Below are positions 55,203-64,000 of a stretch of 64,000 nucleotides of DNA, in pieces (within the stretch, counting starts at the first letter, position 1; each line of letters opens with the position of its first letter). Source of the DNA: Gnetum montanum (taxonomy: Eukaryota > Streptophyta > Gnetopsida > Gnetales > Gnetaceae). Below the pieces are notes generated by a model. It searched no databases, was not told the DNA's origin, and saw nothing but the letters and a program-made list of their open reading frames with translations. The position numbers were made by a program, and so were the translations under genes. The stretch covers positions 302,421 to 366,420 of the forward strand of contig MNCI01027017.1 in NCBI GenBank assembly GCA_015680685.1. Direction: 5' to 3'.

Positions 55203-55439
55203 TACCCCCATAAGTGAATGAAAACTTATCCTCAAGTTTCTTTACAAAATTAGGAAGGTATGGGATTATTAACTGAATTCTGACATAATAAGTTAACTTG
55301 ACAAAACCAAGTGTCTGAGTGTACAAATCAGCAACATTACAAAAAATTTTGGTGTTCATGACACAAAATTGAACACCATGACATGACAACTCAAAATTGG
55401 ATAGCACATGCTCTGATGGCATGAAGGTGGTTGAGAAGA

Positions 55440-58300
55440 TCAAATAGTCCTAGGCTATGGAGACTCCTAAGATTCTAAAGGACCTTCGCCAGCTTTAGGC
55501 ATGTGCGGTGGCTAAGGTGGTTGTGGCTATCCTACTGTAGTTGCTACCTCTGGTGGAAGGAAAAAGGCATCTAGTAATGCCTTCATATTCTCTTCCTTAC
55601 ACCAAGGATCATTCAAAATCCACATGGCATCACCAATGTGGGCTAAAATGAGGATATCCCATAAATAAGGCATTACTAGGAACAACTCCTTAACATTGAC
55701 AAACCATGTGGTAAATTATTTGCATTCGACATCAAACGCCTTAACTACATTTTGCAGCTCCTAGTAGTCATTCATTTTTTTGGCCAAGTTCTTAGCAATA
55801 GATCTCTGATCAGTTGAGAACCTCGAGTTTAGCATTTTCCACCACAAGTTTTTGCTTGGTGTCCTTGTGGTGCTTAAACTCGGCCTCATACAATAAGTAC
55901 AAGCTGGTCACCTGCTTTTCTAGTTTTAACCACAGTTATCTGGCAATCAACATAGCGAGGTTCACATACTAGAGATTGGTAAGCTCCATGTATTTTGTCA
56001 TTTCCTCTATCTACAACTCCTTTAGGCAAATTTGCATTTGATTATATTAATTAATCTCATCAATGATGGGCTGCCGTAATTTGCGTCCTTGTTGGAGTTG
56101 CTGGAGGGTTTCATTCACCTTTGTCTTTGCCACTTAAATATGTTTCTCATTTACTTCTTTTTGTAAGCTAACATGGTCTTTGTAGTGATCCTTAACTCTC
56201 TCAAATTTAAGACCCTCTAATTTCTATGCAACTACCTCTATTACAGTCTTTTGAAGAAGGACATGGACCTCCTTCATGGAGAGCTTTTTATTTTCAGCTG
56301 CCAATCTTTTTAGCTCTATGTTCACTCTGGCTAGTTTCTCTTGCTATTGATGGATAAAGTCAGTGAACTGTTATTTATGCTCATCAACATTTTGCAGGCG
56401 ATGGTTCTTTGCAATCAGTTGCACATTCTCCTGGTGGGTCAAATCTAAGGCCTTCTGACTTTTATGTTAGGTAGACTCTACCAAGGATCAGTAGAACACC
56501 ATCATCTCCATCGCATCCTCAACCCCTTTCAATTTAGTGTGAAGATGTTCAAGAGCTTCATCTTTTGTTAATGTCAAGTTGAGAAATGTAGGGTTGACAA
56601 TTTGGGCTATTAATTTAGCAACTTTAGTAGGCAAGCATTCATTCAACTCCTTGGCTATTTCAAGTTGCCTTTTCAAAATAATGTTTTTGCCCCTTGCCTC
56701 TAGCAACTCTAACTAGGTTGCTGTAATACTATTTGGAAGATCAAAGACATCTGGAAGTGGTTGCCTAGTTTCTACTAGTTAATCTAGCAGTTATTCATGT
56801 TGTGCTACACTTAAACTACTACTTATGGTTCCTGCATACATATGCACATCTTTAAGTACAATGACGTCTGATATAGATGCTGCAGGTGCATTGAGGATTT
56901 CAGCTATTTTGTCAACAATCACCTCTAGTGTTGTCTCCTATCCGTAGTGTTACATCACCAATACTATTGCCCCCCACCTTCCTCTAAGTACACAGAGAAG
57001 ATTGTGGTGTTTCTAGAAATCTCTGGGAGTGGCTACTATTCTACAAAAGATACCATTACCTCTCTAGTTCTAGAATTTGACCTTGTGAACAATTGCATTC
57101 ATTGGGTTAAGAAAATAGATCCACCTCCTTCCATCAAGCTAATTATTCAGGCCACCTCATTTAGATGACTCATCCTTGACTAGTACATAAATGGATCTCC
57201 ATCACTCGTGCCTGCTCATTACTCTTGTTTGCTTAAGAGTCATTCTTGGTACTCATGCAACTGTTGAGATGTTGTAGTGACATCTGGCACATTTGTTTGA
57301 GTGGTAGGTGGAGGTGGTAGTTGTTGCTCCTCTTCTTGAATAGTTAGTGCAGGCATCTAATCCTTCATCATCTCCACCCAATTAGTAGTCAAAGAACATC
57401 TGATAGCATCATTTGTATAGCATACTATCCCTCCCCTCTAACAAAGTTTTCTAATAAGGCATGGAAATGATAGTGCCTTTCTTCCACATTCATTCTCTTT
57501 GAATTGTTTCTCTATCTCCAAATAGATCAACTGTGGAAGGTTGATAGGGAATCTCCCACTCAAAGTAGTGCATGCATGGGTAGAAAAGATTGTGATATTG
57601 CTAGGCCTCACCATAGGGTTTAGGTGAAAGAACATAATCTTGTAGTGGATCCTTTTCGTTGGTGTGAGTGCACCATACTTCTTGCAAGTGACACCATAGC
57701 ATCGCTGAATCCATTCCTTTCTTATGCTCAGGTCCACATGCATTGGATTCTCAATGAAATTCACATTAATTTCTAGCAACCCAAGTACTTCAACAATGGC
57801 CTACATTGAGTAGGACACTAAGATGTCCTATATTTTGGTTGTTGAACGATCCTACATGTTGTTCCAAAATAAGAATGTCTCACCCATATACCACTCCCCA
57901 CTAGAAGTGATAATTGGCCATATGGGAGAGGTCTTTATTTGGTCTTGTACTTCTTTAGGTGCTTGCTCCAGGAAAGAGCCAAATTTTAACTCTTGGAGCA
58001 CTAATTTTTAGATCGCCCTTGATCTAATTTGATTCAGGTAGGCTTTTGTCAAGGTCACCTCAAGGTTTGCTTACTGAGCTAGTGCCTCATCTCAGTGGGA
58101 ATGTTCTATTAGTATTGTTGGTTCTAGAATCCGACAAATAGATTCCACTTTAGCCACTTCCCTAAGAGGACCCATGACATGGGTTGCAATTGGTACTTCC
58201 TAAGCTTGTTCTTGGCTTGTTCCCATTCTTGGCCATTTCTCCCTTGGTTAAGATGATCATCCTTCCTATGTGTGTTTGCCTTTCAGTGTCATCTATGGTC
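55440..58300 (-). pseudogene. A5 extra ORF after integrase (putative plant transposon protein domain, coiled coil)
   Basis: On the minus strand, in several frames with many stops, the N-terminal part at 57779-57438 is open for 113 codons. It contains KEWIQRCYGVTCKKYGALTP, TPTKRIHYKIMFFHLNPMV, and IYLEIEKQFKENECGRKALS followed by FPCLIRKLC. The final 'i...i......k...L.FPslit.LC' pattern is that of the putative plant transposon protein domain often found in the extra ORF of Athila-type and related gypsy elements. The C-terminal half (about 56706-55750) reads as Lys/Glu/Leu-rich helices (ILKRQLEIAKELNECLPTKV), likely coiled coil. Its place between integrase and 3' LTR is where Athila elements have their 'env-like' ORF; I see no membrane segment to support an envelope. 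Confidence 0.6.
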
Positions 58301-60459
58301 ACAACACATCCATGGATTAGTAAATATAATGTGTAACTTTGAATTTTTGAATACCTTATCTTATTAATTACTTATACTTGGCTAAGGTTGGACCATGGCA
58401 TTTTAATTATTTTATCCTTATTTTATTAATTCATTTTTATTATAAGTGTCACTGGATCTCATTGAAAGGATTTAACTTCTATAGTTTGGTGTTTAAATGT
58501 TAATTTCTTAGTTAAACCTTTGTGAGAGTTAGAAAAATGGCAAAACATTTTCTAAAAAAAATGGCACATTTGTGGCCCCCACAACTAAGAGCTTACCTCC
58601 GATAGCTACAAGTTGAAGAATGGAGTGATTTGAATAAATGATTAGAAACTTACGAGCTCTGGAAGGTTCTAAACTCTAAAAATTTGAAAAACTCCCTTGG
58701 CGTTTACTAGCAAATGTGAAAATTTCTATGGAGAATTATGCATATTTATACTATTTTTACACTACATCAATAGGGTCATTTATATGGGGCTTTGTATACA
58801 CATGGGCATTGTCAACAAGGCCTCATTTACAGGGTCCATAAATTTTTTTTTAAATTGGAATATCTTGAAAAATACAAGGAATTTTTGAATGAATTTGGGA
58901 ACCATGGACTCCCATAAATGCTAAGAATATGATGAAATCATTGAAGAGGGTCTTTAAAGGCTCAAAAATTCAAAAATTTGATGGAGAATGTATGAATCAA
59001 AGAAAATATGTAAAGGAGCACATGGTCAGATGTAGAAGATGGATGTACGAAACATTTTGATTGTAACAATGCCTAAGGCTAAAGTACTTAATGAACCCAA
59101 CTAAGAGATATGCAAGTGAATCCTCCCCATAGTAAGCACATGCCTTGTTTGCCCTTACATAACCTCAACTTAAGGAGTCTGTGGGCCCCATAGGTGATTA
59201 ATGGTTGATGGAAGTGAAGGAGCAAAACCCAAAAGATTCTACCAAAGAATTCAAGTACATCAGACAAAGACACTGAACCAAGAACATGGACATTAGCAAT
59301 GAGGTGATTTATGGGTATCATAGACAGATGTGGAGAAGGTGGAATGGGTTTTCGAATTGATATCATAAGACTTTCCTTGTGAATTTGTATTAAAAATGAC
59401 TTGAGAAGATCTATCCTTAGTCCAAAACAAAACCAATTCAATGACTTCACATCACCACTCCAAGATCAATCCATCCCCTCAAGATCCAAGAGTGCTCCCA
59501 TAGAACAACCACCATTCCTAAAGAACAAGAAAAGAAAAGAAAAAAGTAAGAGAGAGAGCCTTAGTTAGAGGGAACCTTCAAGCATGGGTAACATGTCTTT
59601 CTAGTCCCATAACTAGTGCTTATAGCCCATTTATTTGTCTAAGGGATGTGCTTTGAATTCCCATCATGTTTTTTTCTTATATATATATATATATATATTT
59701 CTTTTTGGATGGGAACCACACCATGCAAAGACTTTATTTAACTTTCTATTATTGGTCAACACGAAATAGCAAGAAGTCTATGCAAACACTCATGCACCCA
59801 AGCAAGTAGAAGAGTATAAAGAGTATTGAGTTCCCTTGAAGTCACATCTTATGTAAACCTTTGAATCCTTCCTAATTCTAGAAACTACCAAGGTCATAAA
59901 TTTATTAAAAGTTTATTTAATGAAAGGGACCTGAAACTTACAAAACAAGGAAAACCATAGAGTTTGTGGATGGGTGGATGTTGTGGACTCATTGCCTATT
60001 CCATGAAAAAGAAACCATGTCTTAGCCATTGATACAAAAATTCAAAAATAGAAATTGAACATTAGCAAACAAAACATTAAGCACAAACCATCATTAGCAA
60101 CAACTACAGCACCACTGTGTCCTATTAACACAAAGCACGTTTATTAACAAAAGTTAGAAAATCACAACAAAATAAAGTAAAATATATAATAAAGTTTCAA
60201 ATATTCAAGAAAAATTTAAATGTACTAACAATGGTGTAAAACAAAAAAGGGTGTAAAATAGGAAAAAATTTAAAAAATCAAAAAGGTGTAAAATAAAAAA
60301 TTTACAAAAACAAAAATGTGTAAAACAAAAAATAGAAAAAATGAGGAGCCACATATATGGTCAGCACAGATTGCCATCTTCCTCATGAATGAGTTGGAAG
60401 GAGGAGATCCAAAAAATCGAGCGAGGTTGTCCATTTGTTGAGGTATTTGTTGCACTATC
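58301..60459 (-). other. A5 non-coding region with family-conserved blocks
   Basis: Block I is at about 59108-59185 (aagtgaatcctccccatagt to cccttacataacctc), more diverged than in the others. Block II is at about 59555-59735 (ccttagttagagggaacctt, aagggatgtgctttgaattc, a TA run at 59680-59698, then gggaaccacaccatgcaaag). Decayed tgtaaaacaaaaa units lie at 60235-60330. The stretch 60345-60415 (ccatcttcctcatgaatgag, gagatccaaaaa) matches 14680-14720 of A2. Confidence 0.65.
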
Positions 60460-61271
60460 TTGTTATGGCTCATGAAAAGACTTTATTTGTGGGATGTTGA
60501 CCAATTGCTTTTTGTTTGGGCTTTTAGGTTTGTATATGATCATGGCCCCAGAAGAAAAGGTTTCATTAATTATATAAGGCCCCTTCCACAATGTTTGGAA
60601 TTTGGTTTATTGAGGTATGTGTGTGGGGTTCCAATAAAGCATCGTGTCTCCAGGTTGAAATTTTACCTTCCATATTCTAAGATCATAACGTTGTTTGTTG
60701 AATGTCTTATGCACTTGATTCAAGGATGGAGCAACCAATTGATTTTTGTCTAGCACATTTATGTTGATTAATCTTTCTTTTTGTGCTAGACTTAGGTCAA
60801 GGTCTAGGTCAAAGGTTGTTGAGAATGTATGAAGCTTCAATTGAATTCAAAGCATTAGAAGTTTTTTGTATACCAACTTGTAGGGAGAGTAGCCAATAAG
60901 GAGTTTCCATGTTGAGCAGTAGGCCCAAAGGGAATTGTTGAGTTTTGTGCTCTAGTCTCTTCTATACTTGCTAATAGTTCTTATTAGAATCTTTGTGATC
61001 TCCCTGTTAGTCACCTTTTCTTGACTATTGGCTCGGGGGTGACATGGTGTTGTTAATTTATGTTCAACCCCCAAGCATTGCATGAGTTTTTGAATAGTAG
61101 CACCTATAAAATGGGTTTAGTTGTTAAAAATTAGTGCACATGGCACTCCAAACCTATTCATAACATTTTTTTGTACAAATTGAGCAGCAATGGATGATGT
61201 ACAATCAGTATTAGCTACTGCTTCTACCCATTTGGTATAGTAGTCACTGGAAAAAATTATATATGCCTTCC
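60460..61271 (-). pseudogene. pol: A5 integrase core and C-terminal domain (cut by A6)
   Basis: On the minus strand from the A6 junction it reads KAYIIFSSDYYTKWVEAVAN, with the first catalytic Asp in SDYYTKW, then AAQFVQKNVMNRFGVPCALI and FNN, where the second catalytic Asp (usually sDNGtHF) is Asn. Further on come GATIQKLMQCLGVEHKLTTP and a 'gq.E..Nr.i' region with the Glu in place. The C-terminal domain has FNKQRYDLRIWKVKFQPGDT (about 60700-60640), the 'Yn...r.r.f..GD.vL' motif, and KGPYIINETF. Frameshifts and stops are present. This is the only integrase seen for the family in this window. Confidence 0.86.
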
Positions 61272-62229
61272 TGATGAGTGGCGAGGTACCCCTACACTCA
61301 ACCATACGAAACGAGCGTAGCATGCGTGATTCGGTCGAACTCCACAGACTAAATGCCTAAACGCCCCATGGAACACTTGGGGTTAATCGTTCGTTGTCTT
61401 CCCAGACTTACTTGTTGTTGTCACGGTGTATGGTTAAGTAAGTCTGAGGTATATGATTTTTTTGGTATTTTTCGATTTATCTCCTATGCTAAATGGTGAA
61501 GGGTTGAGAAACTAAAACTAATTCTAACTACAGCACGAAGTCCTAGCGTCAGCATCTATTCCCACTTGTCGTACACACCCTGAACTGTGCAACTATGGCT
61601 ACCAAATGCTAATCGTTATTGGGATCACCACACGTAACGCACGTGCTCGAAGCGGTCGTACTGAGGCACTTAACTAACCTAAGTGTGACAAGCAGCTGAT
61701 TCCTTGACTAGCCGTACACATCCGTAGATGCTCGTAATCAAGTCGTACTTGTCCCACGTTCTAGGAGGAAAGGGTGAGAGAATCTTATCGCGATGAGTAG
61801 CCGATTCCTTGGCTAGCCGTACACGTTCGTCAACGCTCGTAACCAAGTCGTACTCATGCCGCGTTACTAGGAAAGCAGTAAATAACATTAATTAAACCTA
61901 TCCATGCACTGCAAGGTTTATCCACAAAGCTCGTCTTTATTGCCGTACACAACTTGCGTTCAGGTACAAAGCTGCTCGAATAAAGAACCGTTCACCTGGG
62001 GGACTCCTACTGCGGGCACATGGAAAATATTCTATCTCTGGGGTGATCAATCCGCTAGAGCTTTGCTACTTTACGCCTAGGATGTGGAATGAGGGGAGTG
62101 CTGCCTCTTATTCATAGATTTGGTGGCGGACCGCGATATCACGTACGTGATATCACAGGGGATGCGATATCGCGTAGGCCGCGATATCGCGTATGCGATA
62201 TCGCAGCTTGTGCAATCTGCATATCATCA
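61272..62229 (-). repeat. 3' LTR of A6
   Basis: 958 bp. On the plus strand U5 is at the left and U3 at the right, with a dense run of CGATATCGCG palindromes at about 62130-62208, the best preserved array of the family here. The end is gcatatcatca. Confidence 0.93.
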
Positions 62230-64000
62230 TACCCCCATGACTAAATGAAAACTCATCCTCGAGTTCCTTACAATGATATCAGGTAGGTATGGGATTATTG
62301 AGGGGAATGGAACCAATGGAATGACATGTGAATGGTTCATTATTACAAGACTTGACAAGACTGGTGTTCATGACAACAAGGGTGAACACCTTATTACAAT
62401 GACATCAGGCCACACTTGGCAACTAAGAGAAAAGAGGAGAGAGAATAGAAGAGAAGAAAAGAGAAGAGTCTTGCTGCTGCCAACGCCTAGATTACGCTGT
62501 CCGTTGTCCATCCATAAGCGCATTATCCATTCTACTCCTTGCATAGCTGCTCAGCGCTGCTCCATTCCAAGTGTTTTCTACAAATCCATTCCGTTGTTGT
62601 ATGATTGTCATCTGCACACACAACACAATCATATGTTAGCAAGGGTAATTGAATCGTTAAGTAAATAATACCTTGCTTCAGTGTAAACTCATTGGCTAAG
62701 TTGTGGTATGGCTGATATGGATCTGGGAAGATGTAGGTGATGACTACCGAAGGTGTAGGGGTTAGGAAGAGAAACGAAAAATTTGGGGCTTAGGAGAAAA
62801 ATCGAAAAATCATGCCCAGTACCTCCATGACTAATCGCGAACCTCCGGTAGCATTAGAATGGAGAAAGAAAAAGAGTAAGAAAGATAGGCAAAAAGGGAC
62901 AACTATGGCATCAAGGAAATGGATGTCAAGATGGAAATGAACAAAACTAAAATTAATTGCAAAATGTTAAGGAAAAGAAGTTAACTAATGTTCCAAATAG
63001 GAATGTCAGTGGGTCCTCCCCAAAGCAGGCTCATGCCCTTAATGCCGTGACAAACCCACATTCAAAAAGTCCATAGGCTCGAGGAATGTCCTTTGGAACA
63101 AGAGTTAAAGTCTTAACCGCTAGAATTTACCAAAAAGAAAACAAAGCATCAACCAAAATATATACACTAATGATACAACCGGCAATGAGGTGAACAATGG
63201 AGAGAAGGATGGAATGGAATCCCAAGAACAAGGTGGTGTATAGTCCCTTGTGTGTTTTATGATTAATGTGACTTGGCAAATCTCATTCCAACTCCGGCTC
63301 AAACCAACCACTTCCAGTGACTTCGCATCAATGCATTCGGTGAAATCATCCACTTGGATAACGAGGATGCATCTTCAAAGAGCCACCACCATTCCGACGA
63401 AACAAGGGAGAGAACGGAAAGCGAGAAGGGCTGTAGTTAGAGGGAACACTTTGGTTCCATAACTAGTGCGTGCAGCCCAAATTTTATTTCGTCTAAGGGG
63501 TGTGCTTTGAATCCTCACTTTGGTTTTTTTTTTTGTGTTTTGTGTTTTTATGCGTGGGGACCACACCATGCAAAGACTTCTTATTTTTATTGTCTCAGCT
63601 TCCGAAGAATGGGTAACATCGGAATGGTAAGAAAACTCAAGAAGAAAACATCCAAGCACCCAAGTGAATGACCAACACAAAAGCATCAAGTCACTTTGAA
63701 GTCACACCCTTTGCAATCCTTGAGTCCTTCCTTAGTTTGAGAAATGCCCAGTCACCGGTTCATTAAAGTTCTTAGTGGAAGGGAACTGTACATTTCCAAG
63801 CCAAGAGAAACCATATACTTTGGTGGATGGATGGATGAAGTGATCTCATTGCCTGCCATATCAAAAGAAACATACCTTAGTATCAACATTGTAACTTAAA
63901 GGTAAAAACCAAACATTAGCAATCAATATGAAAATAGTTCATACCATTAATCTGAACACTTATTGGGTGACGAACTTAAAGGGTGGATACACACACACAC
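62230..64000 (-). other. A6 3' non-coding region with conserved blocks and candidate splice acceptor
   Basis: The polypurine tract (plus strand tacccccatgac) abuts the LTR. A candidate 3' splice site on the minus strand, gattgtgttgtgtgtgcag (62612-62630), is followed directly by ATG at 62611. Block I is at about 63009-63085 and block II at about 63405-63580. The AC run at 63990 marks the same place as 14460 in A2. No protein domain is supported. Confidence 0.65.

Larger units (their letters stand above)
54240..61271 (-). mobile_element. Athila-like element A5 (integrase-bearing, fuller form), left part
   Basis: A5 begins with a divergent family LTR (54240-55202) next to the family polypurine tract (plus strand taccccccataag-like, 55203). 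To the right, reading on the minus strand from 61271 towards 55203, it has integrase, the family's non-coding region with blocks I and II, and then a further coding region. A6 cuts it in the integrase core. Gag, protease, RT and the 5' LTR lie outside the window. It shares the non-coding blocks with A1-A4 and A6, so it belongs to the family and shows what the enzyme-bearing form contains. The five bases before it are GGGAT; the partner duplication is out of view. Confidence 0.85.
61272..64000 (-). mobile_element. Athila-like element A6 (runs off the right edge)
   Basis: It starts with a consensus-like LTR end, TGATGAGTGGCGAGG, after CTTCC (61267-61271, one target duplication). LTR is 61272-62229, then polypurine tract and 1.77 kb of internal sequence that matches A2 12703-14473 closely and ends at the same AC run. 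Coding parts lie outside the window. It is of the A2/A3 type and inserted in the integrase of A5, so it is the youngest layer on this side. Confidence 0.92.

Noticed and set aside
1-64000. tRNA or rRNA genes, organelle DNA insertions, CRISPR arrays
   Set aside because: No cloverleaf-forming gene, rRNA core sequence, plastid or mitochondrial gene, or regularly spaced repeat was seen. The only tRNA-like pieces are the 12-18 base primer sites.

Overview
This is a 64 kb stretch of plant nuclear DNA made almost entirely of nested, decayed retrotransposons. The evidence for a seed plant is the repeat content: Ty1/copia elements primed by initiator tRNA-Met, Ty3/gypsy elements with Athila-type tRNA-Asp primer sites, a gypsy pol with RNase H ahead of RT, an L1-type LINE, and a captured fragment of what looks like a plant-specific C2H2-like zinc-finger gene. 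The species cannot be named from this. The near absence of host genes, the depth of nesting and the transition-rich decay fit methylated, probably pericentromeric heterochromatin. I see no intact host gene, rRNA, tRNA or CRISPR array.

Left part (1-35.2 kb). An L1-type LINE remnant (about 930-1663, resuming at 34095) was split by a Tnt1/Tork-like copia element, C1 (1669-34089, 5-bp duplication AATAG). C1 is only about 4.8 kb itself. It is swollen to 32 kb by four insertions of one Athila-like LTR family: A1 in the integrase (3662-10707), A2 in the reverse transcriptase (11673-19159), A3 in the RNase H tail (20409-27521) and A4 in the 3' LTR (28083-34060). Each has a perfect 5-bp target duplication (GTGGT, ACTAG, CTAAT, AATTT). 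A seventh-type copy, A0, ends at 544. The family has LTRs of about 0.9-1.0 kb with TGATGAG...CTCATCA ends, a tRNA-Asp primer site, gag or gag-protease only, and a long non-coding 3' region with strikingly conserved blocks.

Right part (36.2-64 kb). A second copia element, C2, is cut in its RT by a minus-strand Ty3/gypsy element, G1. G1 has gag, protease, RNase H and RT, and is flanked by long direct repeats that I read as its LTRs. Both repeats carry, in the sense of the element, an internally deleted copy of a C2H2-like zinc-finger host gene. The left repeat is split by a 2.57 kb solo LTR (S1, duplication CCAAG). The right repeat is cut by A5, a divergent Athila-family member that keeps integrase and an extra downstream ORF, and so represents the more complete form of the family. 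A5 is cut in the integrase core by A6, a young copy that runs off the right edge.

How the parts relate. A1-A4 and A6 have no visible RT or integrase and would have needed enzymes in trans; A5 shows what a fuller relative looks like. The insertion order follows from nesting: LINE, then C1, then A1-A4 (mutual order unknown); C2, then G1, then S1 and A5, then A6. Every reading frame found is broken or partial. Coordinates of LTR ends marked by target duplications are exact; the outer limits of G1's repeats, the C2 LTR start and the gag/ORF limits are estimates.
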